DNA of 64,000 nucleotides, from positions 211,139-275,138 of the forward strand of contig DIHO01000004.1 of assembly GCA_002420185.1 (NCBI GenBank), written 5' to 3'. Both the position numbers and the translations under genes were made by a program. The notes beneath the pieces were generated by a model that was not told where the DNA came from, ran no database searches, and saw nothing but the letters and a program-made list of their open reading frames with translations. This DNA is from Opitutales bacterium UBA5694 (GTDB taxonomy: Bacteria; Verrucomicrobiota; Verrucomicrobiia; Opitutales; Opitutaceae). This document shows, one piece after another, positions 1-8,690 of the stretch; within the stretch, counting starts at the first letter, position 1, and each line of letters opens with the position of its first letter.

Positions 1-977
1 GCCGGTTCGATCGGAACGAACATGAGAACGAAATCGGGCGAGTTGATCCCGTGCAAAGATTCGTAACTCTTCTTGCTGAGACCGGTGACATGAGTCCGGA
101 TACTTAGAACGTGATCCTTAATTCTTTGTTCCGATTTTTCCCTATCATTCTCATTCGTGCAAGCCTCGTAAGCAACCAGGCTGACCTTTGAATCAACGAC
201 GAGATGACGCTCTTCAGGCAAGTTCACAATCACATCAGGATGATATCGTCGCCCTTCTTCATCGGTTAAATGAGATTGCTTAATGTACTCCTGCCCCTCA
301 ACCAGTCCTGACTTTTCCAATACACGCTCAAGAATCATCTCACCCCAATTCCCTTGCGACTTAATCTGGCCTTTTAAAGCCGTCGTGAGATTTTGGGCCT
401 CTTCCGTCATTTTACGGTTCAGCAGGTGCAAGTTCTTGAGCTGCTCATTCAGAGCGGCCCGGTCCTTGATTCCCTCTTCGTGAACTTTATCCACTCGTTC
501 GCGAAATTCCTTTATCCGTTCACTGAATGGGTTGAGCAGCTTATCTATAGTCTCTTTGTTCTGAACGACAAATTTCTTGCTCTTCTCGTCCAGAATTCGG
601 TTGGCCAAGTTTTCAAATTCAGTAGTAAGCTTCTTCTGAATCGCAGCGAACTCCTCCTTTTGCTCAGCGAGTCGTTTCTCTTGCGATTCGGCCCGCTCTC
701 GTGCAGCCGCCAGTTTCCCATGAAGGCCTGTATTCTCTTCCCGCAAAATCTCCACCTCGCCTTGGGCTTTGAACAAGGATTGCTCCAGGTTTTCCGCACG
801 CTCCTTTAGTCGGGCAACCGCTTCAGTTTCTGCCGTTCGCTCGAGCTCCGATTCTTCCAGTTCCTTAGGAGTCGGTATCTTTGCCACACTCGAACGGTAC
901 CACTGTATTACCCAAACCGCTACAAAACCAAGCAGCAGAGCCAGCGACCAGTCAAAGCTTTCCAAGGACTCAATCAC
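1..977 (-). CDS. rmuC: DNA recombination protein RmuC, 3' part missing (window edge)
   Basis: RmuC is a nuclease-fold protein that limits DNA rearrangement at inverted repeats. The visible 325 codons show a membrane anchor at residues 9-26, a long charged coiled coil from about 40 to 165, and the start of the RmuC domain with QGNWGE at 208-213, followed by PDVIVNLPEE, VVDSKVSL and VLMFVPIEP, all typical of the family. I chose the GTG start at 977 because the first ATG just upstream is followed at once by an in-frame stop. The start lies inside the end of the upstream regulator gene (8-base overlap), so the two are probably translationally coupled. The C-terminus lies beyond base 1. Confidence 0.9.
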   Translation of the reverse strand, partial: MIESLESFDWSLALLLGFVAVWVIQWYRSSVAKIPTPKELEESELERTAETEAVARLKERAENLEQSLFKAQGEVEILREENTGLHGKLAAARERAESQEKRLAEQKEEFAAIQKKLTTEFENLANRILDEKSKKFVVQNKETIDKLLNPFSERIKEFRERVDKVHEEGIKDRAALNEQLKNLHLLNRKMTEEAQNLTTALKGQIKSQGNWGEMILERVLEKSGLVEGQEYIKQSHLTDEEGRRYHPDVIVNLPEERHLVVDSKVSLVAYEACTNENDREKSEQRIKDHVLSIRTHVTGLSKKSYESLHGINSPDFVLMFVPIEP

Positions 978-1638
978 AGCATTCTACCTGAATTTTTCGA
1001 GCAGCAGGAAACCCCATAGTGCATTGGTTACCGTCTGCGAATTGCACCGACAAGATCCCTGCATGTCCGTCCCGAGCCGACACCAAGACACCGATGCCTG
1101 GAGTCAAACCGTTCGATTCGAGATACTGGAGAAAGCCCTCCTCTTGGTCCTCGATCCGGCTTATGATAACCGATTGACCCCGATCGCACTGATTCAAGGG
1201 AATCAGTTCACGCTTGGCGATTTTGCCGCTTGCCGACGGGATCGAATCCCCATGCGGGTCCACTTTGGGATTTCCGAGTAAGTTATCGATCCTCTCGAGC
1301 AGGCGGTCGGAAATCGCGTGCTCCAAGGTTTCCGCTTCCTCATGAATTTCGTGCCACTCCATCCCTAGGATTTTTACAAGAAACAGCTCCACCAATCGGT
1401 GTCTTCGCAAAACTAGAAGGGCCAATTTCTCACCAGGCTCTAACAACCTGACACCAACGCGAGGGATGTACTCCACATGATTGGAGTTCGCGAGAGACTT
1501 GACCATTGAGGTCGCCGTACCCGGCGTTACTCCCAGCGAAGCTGCCAAATCACCCATGCCAACAATCCCCCCTTCGCCCTGTTCAAACTGAAGGGCATAA
1601 ACTTGTTTGATGTAATTCTCGACGGTACTGGATGCCAT
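970..1638 (-). CDS. DtxR/MntR-family metal-dependent transcriptional regulator
   Basis: Repressor of metal (iron or manganese) homeostasis genes that binds DNA when loaded with metal. The 222 residues show the three-domain plan: an N-terminal winged helix (about 1-65, TATSMVKSLA as recognition helix), a dimerisation and metal-binding domain with RRHRLVELFL (78-87), HEEAETLEH (99-107) and the loop NPKVDPHGDSIP (123-134), and a C-terminal SH3-like FeoA-type domain (about 145-220). Candidate ligands are His80, Glu84, Glu102, His107 and His129. It overlaps the start of rmuC downstream. Whether it senses Mn or Fe cannot be decided from sequence. Confidence 0.9.
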   Translation of the reverse strand: MASSTVENYIKQVYALQFEQGEGGIVGMGDLAASLGVTPGTATSMVKSLANSNHVEYIPRVGVRLLEPGEKLALLVLRRHRLVELFLVKILGMEWHEIHEEAETLEHAISDRLLERIDNLLGNPKVDPHGDSIPSASGKIAKRELIPLNQCDRGQSVIISRIEDQEEGFLQYLESNGLTPGIGVLVSARDGHAGILSVQFADGNQCTMGFPAARKIQVECCD

Positions 1639-1821
1639 GGGAGACTAGCGACACGCTATTGGTGGCGAATTAAGTTCAAGATTGAAAGCCTATATGTAGA
1701 AAACTGTGATCAAACTGCACCGAGACGGAACGAGAGCAGGCCACGCTCACCGACCGATCCAATTTGAAAAATTTTGTAATCAAGGGAAGCGGGAAAGCGG
1801 GCGATCCAAAGAGGCTATATA

Positions 1822-2419
1822 ATGCCAATGAACTTTTTTAACACCATAAGCCAAAATTTAATAGTTCACATCGTAGAGGACGATTCATCGACCCGTCGTC
1901 TCCTCGAAAATCTCGCCAGCTTGCTCGAATATGACAATGGTGACGAAGCTTGGGACCCTTTTGCCGTCGAGAACCCTCAGATGGTTATCAGCGACTGGGC
2001 AATGCCCGGAAAAGATGGGCTCGAGCTTTGTTGGCGTCTCCGTAACAAGTGCGCAGAAAAATAAAACTACTTTGCTCTCGTGGCGGCTCAAAAAGATAGG
2101 GGGCGAATCTTGAGGGAGCCCTAGATGCGGGGGTCGACGACCTTTTAAAAAAGCCGATTGGCACAGACGAAATCTGGAATCGCTTGCGAGTCGCCGGAAG
2201 CATACTTGGTTTTAACAGCCAAGTTAAGACCTTCGTAAGCTTAATAACCATTTGTTCCTAATGCAAAGAGTCCGTAATGAGAAAGACATCTGATAGCAAA
2301 TCTAGCAGTATGTCAGTGAGCGTACCGGAGCAGACTTCACGCATTCCATCTGCCCCTCTTGCATCGAGAAGTATGTGCGGCCCCAGGTGGACGCCAACAA
2401 GCAGGAGCAAAAAGCGTAA
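1822..2419 (+). pseudogene. decayed response regulator (receiver domain plus Cys-rich tail)
   Basis: The first 80 codons encode the start of a CheY-like receiver: HIVEDDSST holds the acidic pocket and VISDWAMPGKDGLEL the phosphoacceptor Asp. Several residues are missing between LLEYD and NGDEAW. The frame stops at 2062-2064, but the same frame then reads NYFALVAAQKDRGR. A one-base loss near 2113 shifts the remainder to GALDAGVDDLLKKPIGTDE, ending in a stop at 2259-2261. After a second one-base loss near 2265 the tail reads RVRNEKD, three stop codons (2291-2305), then QYVSERTGADFTHSICPSC up to 2419. That tail is the CxxCK/ICPxC module often attached to receivers or sensor kinases. Substitutions, deletions and frameshifts together mean real decay and not a single sequencing error. 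Confidence 0.85.
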
Positions 2420-2462
2420 CGAGCCTTATCAGAGTCCTAACCTCCAATGCTCCCCGAGGAAT

Positions 2463-2735
2463 CTACTTCAGTTGGACCAAGGTCGCACCCCAGCTACCCG
2501 AACCTTCGTCACCCAGCCTAAAGCCCTCCACGCGATCTGACTTTCGCAAAAGAGCATGCACGGTCTCCCGAAGCAATCCCGTTCCCTTGCCATGGATCAC
2601 CCTGACCTGACGGATGCCCTTCTCTTCACAAGCATCGAAATAGTCCTCTAGTAGATACTTCACGTCGGAGGGCCGAAACGTATGCAAATCAAGTTCTCCG
2701 TTTATTGGTATTTTAATGGGGTCCGGCTCTTTCAC
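2463..2735 (-). CDS. Smr domain protein
   Basis: A stand-alone Smr (small MutS-related) domain of 90 residues. It shows the family marks LDLHTFRPSDV near residue 16, IHGKGTGLLRETV near 47-59 and a terminal glycine-rich GSGSWGATLVQL. Smr domains are nucleases acting on DNA or RNA; the HGKGTG loop is the nucleic-acid-binding signature. The gene stands alone between two decayed loci and has no obvious operon partner. Its substrate cannot be inferred. Confidence 0.85.
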   Translation of the reverse strand: MKEPDPIKIPINGELDLHTFRPSDVKYLLEDYFDACEEKGIRQVRVIHGKGTGLLRETVHALLRKSDRVEGFRLGDEGSGSWGATLVQLK

Positions 2736-3010
2736 TAATCATTTCCCTCCCTTAATTTTACAATAGCTGAAACCATCTTGAATCACTAGTTAAACTTTCA
2801 AGCTGCACGCAAGCAACCGTGCATTTTAGAATCGCTTGGCTGTAATTTCCCTTCCTTCGATCCATCTACTCGTGAAATTCTGGAAGACATCGATCACTCT
2901 AGCGACCATAATTCTGGCCCCAAAGATGGTTTTTCCAATCTGGGGGAAAACCGCAAGCTGCTTTCCCAAGTTCGAATTTACAAAGTTTCGCCAAAACACC
3001 CGGACGACCT

Positions 3011-3619
3011 CTAAGCTAGACTAATCGCGTTTATCTTAGATATATTGGGCTGTGCGAAAAACCGAAAGTGGAAACCGCGACCCATCCGGAACTCGGGATC
3101 GCCGCATCTCAAGCCGCATCCGAGTGGATCTTCAAGCCGGCGATAAAGGACGGCACTTGTTCTCGCTTCGCTATCGAAATGGGCCAATCTACAGTTGATT
3201 GGGAAATTGGGTAAATCTCGCTCCCAGGAACTAATCAACTTCTATACCCCTTCGTGTAATTGTAAAGCAAATACAATACAACCATTTATTACTTCGTTCC
3301 CAGGATCAAATTGCCTTCGCCAGAATTCGGGCTCATCACACGTGATTCCCTTTTGCGACTCTTTAGCTGGAAATCCTAAATCTATGATACTCCCACCTGG
3401 GTGGCAGAAAAGCCCAAGGTCAATGCCACCCTTCCTCTCAAACTCAAACTGATTGGAAATCACCCCATTGGAAACACATCCCATCAAGGTAGGTATACCC
3501 AAGGACAACCGAAGATCATCCATAATGTCTTCTGCAAAATCGATCCATTCAGGAGAAATGAATACAGGCCACAAGTCTACCTCTCTCGGCAAAAAGCACG
3601 ATGCAGCCTCAAGGCCCAA
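3011..3619 (-). pseudogene. FIST-domain sensor protein remnant
   Basis: On the minus strand a reading frame from about 3619 resembles a FIST N-terminal domain: VDLWPVFISPEW, then IPTLMGCVSNGVIS and an FERKGGIDLGLF segment, as in the F-S-x and GCT-x-G-V-I regions of that family. It stops at 3242-3244 (TAG). The same frame continues LISSWERDLPNFPI and LAHFDSEARTSAVL, matching the next conserved FIST block, before the frame degrades near 3100. An intact FIST protein is about 380 residues, so much is missing. FIST proteins are usually partners of signalling proteins, and the decayed response regulator lies nearby. The N-terminal boundary is uncertain and may reach 3669. Confidence 0.55.
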
Positions 3620-3679
3620 CGCTTGAATTCCAATTTATCCCACGGCTCGTTCCATCGATCCGCGATGCTGTTAAATGGT

Positions 3680-5344
3680 TCATTCACCTCGATCCTTTTG
3701 CTCGTTGATTCTCTTTGCCAAAACCAGTCGGTTGATTTTGGCATTGTGTCGCACATCCACCGGAAACGCTCGATCGAACAGGAAAGTTTTTATGTCGCTC
3801 GTAACCGATGTCTTCGCCGCTGCTTCTTGCAGATCCTCGATAAACTGGGAACGCTCCTTTTCGCTTTGAGGATACGCATTTTTGAGTGGCTCCACCACAA
3901 TCGACGGAATCGTGCGACTGTTTTGCCGCAAACCAATCAGGGCCGACCGAGATACCATAGGCACCGTATTAAAAACACCTTCACAGCAATCTGTATGGTA
4001 CGTCTTGCCTCCAGATTCAACTCGCTCCGCTTTTCTGCCACAGAACCAAATTCTTCCCTGGTCATCGAAATATCCCAAGTCCCCCATTCTATGCCAAATT
4101 TGTCCCTCAGAGTCGATCTTCGTCTCACGGGTTGCGTTCAACAATCCATCATATTCTCGCGTCACGCTCGGTCCTGTGGCGACAATTTCGCCGATTTCTT
4201 CGCAGGCTGTGGGCTTCTCCAGAGCCGTTGCATCCAAAGGTTCGTCACTGACCGAGATAATCTTTACTTCCACCCCCGGCAGCGGACGCCCCACACAGGT
4301 CCCTTTCCCCTGCGCTGTTAAATGGGCGGTTTCACCCAACACTTCGCTATCAGAGATTGATGAAACAGGCAGAACCTCGGTCGCTCCGTAGGGCGAATGC
4401 ACCTGCCCTTGATCCAGGATTTTTCGAAACTGCCCCATGAGCGGTGGGGGAACCGACGCTCCGGCCATGAGAATTCGCTTCAAGCTGGGCAAGGTTTCCC
4501 CTCTCTCGACGCAGTAGGTCCCAATCTTCCTCCATAGAACGGGTGAGCCGAAGGAATTGGTTACTCCGCACTGCTGTATAGCTTGAACGATCTTTGCCGG
4601 GTCGACCGTCGCCGGTTTACTCGGGTTGATCTCTGGCACGACTGTCGTCATGCCCAAGGCGGGATTTAAGAGCGCAAAAATAGGTAGCATAGGAAGATCC
4701 ACTTCACCTTCACAGATTCCGTACTGCTCCCGAATCGCGGAAACCTGGGCTTCGAACATTCCGTGCTCGTAGCACACACCCTTTGGAGGACCGGTCGACC
4801 CGGAAGTAAACAGGATCGCGGCCAGATCGCGGGCCGTGGTTTCGGCTGCATAAATCTCTCCCGCTCCCTTTGGTGAAGGGGCCCTCGAAAGCGGTCCCCC
4901 CGCCTTGACTCGCGTACGGAGTGACCTAAACGAACCCCAGAAAATCCGGGAAAGCCAAATCGCCAAAGGACTCCCTATCAAAGCATCGGGCCTGGATCGC
5001 CGGACACAAGAAAGAAACGAACGAAGCCCCATGCCAGGATCGATCACGATCGGGACCGCACCGATTTTAAAGAGGGCGAAACAAAGAGAAATCAAGGGCA
5101 GTCCAGGTCGAGCCATAAGAAGCACACGGGATCCTTGACCAATTCCCCGCTTAATCAGGTGGCAGCCCCAGTTGTCCTGCTCTTGGGCGAGTTGACGGAA
5201 GGAGAGAGCCAAATAGTCGATTCGCCCGCTCGCGTCCCGCCCTCGAGGGATTTTCAGGGCGTCTCTTTCGCCCATCTTTTCCGCTATCCCATCGAGATAA
5301 CGTGAAACGTTTGAAACCAGAGAATTCGAATCGCTATTTCCCAC
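3680..5344 (-). CDS. oleC: OleC-like beta-lactone synthetase (AMP-binding)
   Basis: OleC converts the beta-hydroxy acid made by OleA and OleD into a beta-lactone, using ATP, in synthesis of long-chain olefins by head-to-head condensation. The 554 residues carry the adenylate-forming P-loop TSGSTGPPKG (180-189), an SPYGATE motif and a C-terminal FCGRKAERV hinge. The family-specific stretches PIVIDPGMGLRS (98-109), LIGSPLAIW (122-130) and FALLNPALGMTTV resemble OleC more than ordinary acyl-CoA synthetases. No other ole gene is adjacent; oleD lies 7.8 kb away on the other strand. A fatty acyl-CoA ligase is the main alternative. Confidence 0.82.
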   Translation of the reverse strand: MGNSDSNSLVSNVSRYLDGIAEKMGERDALKIPRGRDASGRIDYLALSFRQLAQEQDNWGCHLIKRGIGQGSRVLLMARPGLPLISLCFALFKIGAVPIVIDPGMGLRSFLSCVRRSRPDALIGSPLAIWLSRIFWGSFRSLRTRVKAGGPLSRAPSPKGAGEIYAAETTARDLAAILFTSGSTGPPKGVCYEHGMFEAQVSAIREQYGICEGEVDLPMLPIFALLNPALGMTTVVPEINPSKPATVDPAKIVQAIQQCGVTNSFGSPVLWRKIGTYCVERGETLPSLKRILMAGASVPPPLMGQFRKILDQGQVHSPYGATEVLPVSSISDSEVLGETAHLTAQGKGTCVGRPLPGVEVKIISVSDEPLDATALEKPTACEEIGEIVATGPSVTREYDGLLNATRETKIDSEGQIWHRMGDLGYFDDQGRIWFCGRKAERVESGGKTYHTDCCEGVFNTVPMVSRSALIGLRQNSRTIPSIVVEPLKNAYPQSEKERSQFIEDLQEAAAKTSVTSDIKTFLFDRAFPVDVRHNAKINRLVLAKRINEQKDRGE

Positions 5345-5444
5345 TTCCTAGAAACAATCCAATGTAATCATGCTTTGGGCCGCTGGATGCAAAACTAACG
5401 GGCCCCTGTCTGGAAACTCGGTTCGGGAGACGGAGTCAAGAGGC

Positions 5445-5693
5445 TCAATCGTCCGCAATTGTGAAAAACCCCAAAAGAGAATGCACCAGCCCGCCACTGG
5501 TTTTATTTCGAGGCACCAACTCGGAAGTTTTCACTCCAATGGTCGTCGGACCAGTTTTGCTGTCGGTTTTGTTTTCTACCGCGACCCAACCTGCTGCGGT
5601 CGCTTTAGAGGAACCGTACTCTGTTGTCGCAGAGCCTGAGAAGAAAGCGGCAAACAGAAAAATGACTATAATCGATGCGAGTTTCGTTTTCAT
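5445..5693 (-). CDS. small exported protein of unknown function
   Basis: An 82-residue product with a clear signal peptide: Lys2 and Lys4, a hydrophobic core at about 5-19 and a likely cleavage after SGSA. There is no lipobox cysteine. The mature part is small, polar and Gly/Thr/Lys rich with no recognisable motif. It stands between oleC and RNase D on the same strand. The signal peptide is the only support for it being a real gene. Confidence 0.5.
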   Translation of the reverse strand: MKTKLASIIVIFLFAAFFSGSATTEYGSSKATAAGWVAVENKTDSKTGPTTIGVKTSELVPRNKTSGGLVHSLLGFFTIADD

Positions 5694-5800
5694 GGCGACA
5701 GCAGGGCTTCGTAACTTTTTTACACTGAATTGAGACTATCATCGAGGTCCCTAAATGCATCAAGGCAATAATCCCAGCCGAAATGGGCTTTTAGCCCCCA

Positions 5801-6931
5801 TTAATCTTCTGCAGACGAGTCATTCGATTCAGCCGAGTCGATAATCTGTCTCAGAAGCTCTTTCTGCCAGTCGAGCAGACCTTCCATCGCATTGGAGTCA
5901 CGGGCTAGCTGGGCCACATGGCTCCTTGTGGCAATCAAAGTAGGATCAATACCCAGCTCCTCAGCCACTCTATTTCGTTGGAGCTTGATCTTTTCCTGCC
6001 GATCCAGCTCTACCTGGCTCAGTGGACCTTTTGATTCTTCACGGGGAGGCAGCTTCGGAAGTGAACTCGCATCGCGGGCCTCTCCTCGCTTCAAGGCATC
6101 CACGAGGCCTTGCTTTTCGCGACGCCGAATCCCGGGAGGAAGCGACTCGAAAATGAACTCCCAGTTCCCCTCGGAAACCGCCTCAGCGAGCTTCAGCATG
6201 TACTCGTTACCTAGCACTTTGAAAGGGGGGCGGTCCAATCGGCGGGCCAAGTCGTCTCGCCAATGCCACAGTTCATAGAGGGCCGCTTTCCCTTTGTCAT
6301 CCAATTTGTTCGCTCCGGATATTCGCCAGGAGTGCTCGCTCCCTTCGGGAAATCCTCTCTGAGCAATCTCAATCTGATATTCACAGCGTTGCTCGAGCCA
6401 AACCTTGCGACCGTGCTCGCGGATCCGCTCCATAAGAAGATCCCTGAGTCTGTACAAATAAAGGACGTCTTTGGCCGCGTATTTTAGCATCTTTTCCGAC
6501 AACGGACGCTGTGACCAGTCGCTCTTCTGACTGTCTTTGGGCATTTTGACCTCGAAAAACTCTTCAAGCAAAGAAGCCAATCCAAACTTCTTAATCCCGA
6601 GGAGTTGGGACGCTAACATCGAGTCAAATATACTCGTAGCCCTAAAATTGGCGAATTCTTTAAAAAGGCGCAAATCGAAGTCGCTACCATGCATGATGAG
6701 ATGCATTCCATTGAGCGTCTCCCAGAATCGGGAGTATTCAATCTCCGCGAGCATGTCCAAAAGATAGGTTCGATGGTCGAATCTCAGTTGAAGCAAACAA
6801 AGCTGCGTGGCATAGTGATGGAGATTGTCCGCCTCGCTATCCAAAGCGATTTCAGTTTGCGAATCCAGCTGGTCACACAGATAGTTGAGGCCTTCTTGGG
6901 TATCGATGTATTCAAATGATTCGTCTTCCAT
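5801..6931 (-). CDS. rnd: ribonuclease D
   Basis: A 3'-5' exoribonuclease that trims tRNA and other small RNA precursors. The DEDD exonuclease domain fills the first 200 residues: ALDSEAD (29-35) gives motif I, HGSDFDLRLF (81-90) motif II and YAAKDVLYLYRLRD motif III with its Tyr and Asp. An HRDC RNA-binding domain follows at about 210-300 (LARRLDRPPFKVLGNE). The C-terminal tail is polar and ends in a Ser/Asp/Glu-rich stretch. The length of 376 matches the family. It ends 18 bases before the HDAC-like gene begins its own 3' end region at 6950, on the same strand and probably in the same unit. Confidence 0.93.
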   Translation of the reverse strand: MEDESFEYIDTQEGLNYLCDQLDSQTEIALDSEADNLHHYATQLCLLQLRFDHRTYLLDMLAEIEYSRFWETLNGMHLIMHGSDFDLRLFKEFANFRATSIFDSMLASQLLGIKKFGLASLLEEFFEVKMPKDSQKSDWSQRPLSEKMLKYAAKDVLYLYRLRDLLMERIREHGRKVWLEQRCEYQIEIAQRGFPEGSEHSWRISGANKLDDKGKAALYELWHWRDDLARRLDRPPFKVLGNEYMLKLAEAVSEGNWEFIFESLPPGIRRREKQGLVDALKRGEARDASSLPKLPPREESKGPLSQVELDRQEKIKLQRNRVAEELGIDPTLIATRSHVAQLARDSNAMEGLLDWQKELLRQIIDSAESNDSSAED

Positions 6932-6949
6932 GCTCGATTGCGAGAGCTA

Positions 6950-7807
6950 CTAGGATCGAGACCAGCCTCTCAGGAAAGCCTCAACAAGCAAGGGTAAATC
7001 ATCGCTGTATCCTCCTTCCAACGTCGCTGCCACTGGTATCTTTGCCTCAGCAAGCCAACTCCCTAATGCTTCGAAATCAATCGATCTCAATCTCATGTCC
7101 GTCAAGGGATCTAGTTCGTAGGCATCGAATCCCGCTGATACAAGAACGAGCCCTGGCTCAAAATCGAGAATAGCCTCCCAGGATTTCGCCAAAACTTCCA
7201 AGTGGACTTCTGGCAGAGTTCCCGGACTAACCGGAAAGTTCCTCGCGTTGGCTCGTGAAATCGTTCCCGTTCCCGGATAACAGGGGTGTTGATGCACGGA
7301 AACATATAAAGCTCGCTCCACCCCTTCCAGAATTGCTTCGGTACCGTTCCCATGATGCGCGTCAAAATCCCATACAGCCACTTTTTCAATTCCGGTTTCC
7401 AAGGCCTCCAAAGCCGATATCGCTATATGGTTGAGATAGCAAAACCCCATTGCCTGGGTCTGCTCCGCGTGATGCCCTGGCGGACGCATGAGTGAAAATG
7501 CCTTCTCCCCACTTAGGGCAGACTCCATCGCAGCAAGCGTGCTGCTTGTGCCCAAGCGGGCGATTTCAAAAATGTCATCGTGAAATGCGGTATCCGCGTC
7601 AAACGCACGCTCTTCCTGAAGGCGATCCAAATGAGAACGAGGGTGCACCCTTAACAGTGACAGATCCGAGGCCAATTCAAAAGGTTCCCAAGTCCAATCG
7701 GGTTGCCTTTCCTTTAACCAAGCTACAGTTGCTACAACTCTTGTCGGTCGTTCCGGGTGTCCTTGGGTATGATAGGTTAAGCACTTTGGGTCGGAGTAAA
7801 TTTTCAT
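6950..7807 (-). CDS. histone deacetylase-like (HdaH / acetoin-utilisation type) hydrolase
   Basis: A zinc-dependent deacetylase of the arginase/HDAC fold; bacterial members remove acetyl groups from polyamines or small amides. The 285 residues include RPPGHHAE, the His-Asp pair VWDFDAHHGNGT, SAGFDAYELDPL with the second Zn-binding Asp, and LEGGYS near the end, in the usual order. The frame is open further upstream, but I chose ATG at 7807 (MKIYSDP) because bacterial homologues start there and the upstream part lies over a decayed outer-membrane gene. It sits upstream of rnd with an 18-base gap. The real substrate is unknown. Confidence 0.9.
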   Translation of the reverse strand: MKIYSDPKCLTYHTQGHPERPTRVVATVAWLKERQPDWTWEPFELASDLSLLRVHPRSHLDRLQEERAFDADTAFHDDIFEIARLGTSSTLAAMESALSGEKAFSLMRPPGHHAEQTQAMGFCYLNHIAISALEALETGIEKVAVWDFDAHHGNGTEAILEGVERALYVSVHQHPCYPGTGTISRANARNFPVSPGTLPEVHLEVLAKSWEAILDFEPGLVLVSAGFDAYELDPLTDMRLRSIDFEALGSWLAEAKIPVAATLEGGYSDDLPLLVEAFLRGWSRS

Positions 7808-7849
7808 AAAATACAATCCCCGCTTTTTGGTTATGCCTAACCCCCTTTT

Positions 7850-8370
7850 AGGCAAACCTAATATCATGCCGACTGACGATACGACACTCAAGCCCAACTC
7901 GAGCGAAAACACTTCAATTGTCCAAATCGGAAACGCCACACGCGACCAACGCCGAATCCACGTCGTCGTTTCAAGTGAGTAGCGACCCAGAAAAAATCTC
8001 GATTCAAGGGATTGAATGCGTTCGAACCCAGGCTATCTAAGTGGCCCTCTAAAAGAAACCCCGCATTAATTGTGCTGCCTCCGATACCGTAAACGGTGTA
8101 TTTAAATCCCTCTACCATGGCACTGTATTCTTCCGACGAGGTGCTCCCTGCGATTCCCTCAAAATTGCATAACCAACCTTCGTTAGCGTACTGAAGGTCG
8201 ATTCCGAATTGGTCCATCTACCCATAGTAAGGTCGAAAGATCGAATCCCCATCAAAGTCTAAAATCGGAGCCAATAAAGGATCACGTCGTGTCCCACGGA
8301 ATTAGTGTAGACCCACGTCGAAGTCGACGATAATAATAGACCAGAAAATAGCCCCATCAATGTGGCTCTC
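7850..8370 (-). pseudogene. decayed outer-membrane beta-barrel protein
   Basis: Minus-strand codons just upstream of the HDAC-like gene read as barrel strands: DFDVGLH, a stop, FRGTRRDPLLAPILDFDGDS and FRPYYG, another stop (TAG), then MDQFGIDLQYANEGWL, MVEGFKYTVYGI and NAGFLLEGHLD up to NRDFFWVATHLK. A frameshift then gives DDVDSALVACGVSDLDN, a stop and SVFARVGLE. The alternating pattern and the EYTFYG-like strand match a family of predicted outer-membrane proteins seen in marine bacteria. The family has no firm function that I can name. The N-terminal part upstream of 8370 is no longer recognisable. Confidence 0.7.
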
Positions 8371-8690
8371 ATCCGCTAATAACTCATTTATGTGCCTATC
8401 TGTATCCAATCATCGGCTACTAATTAATAGGCCTTCGCTGCCAGGAAAAGGCGAGCTCCTAAATTAGGGCTGTAACATTTTGGAGCTAGCCCAATGCCTA
8501 TCAAATCTTCTGGAAAATCACTTCTACCCGAATGTTTTTTCAGCCCCCTGCTTACATGGCCCAAAAAATTTTAGAACCTTCTAGAATTTTACGGCCTTAG
8601 GGTATTCTGCGAAGTTTTGGTTTTTTGTTCGGAGCGACGGAAACACGTAGGGACCCACTTTATCTTTTATAGTCGATCTGTCGGGCTAGC
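8371..8690. other. gap with no recognisable gene
   Basis: This 320-base stretch between the decayed barrel gene and the CysJ-like reductase has frequent stops in all frames. It may hold the vanished N-terminal part of the barrel pseudogene, but I could not reconstruct any motif. Confidence 0.4.

Noticed and set aside
769..1281. A 170-residue plus-strand frame opposite rmuC and the regulator gene
   Set aside because: Both genes on the other strand have clear motifs; this one has none.
1822..2419. The broken response regulator as a sequencing artefact
   Set aside because: Several stops come from multi-base substitutions (for example the TGA, TAG and TAG at 2291-2305), not just indels, so decay is more likely.
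3401..4321. A 306-residue plus-strand open frame
   Set aside because: It lies antisense to oleC, whose adenylation motifs are clear. The product is Arg/Ser/His-rich with no domain.
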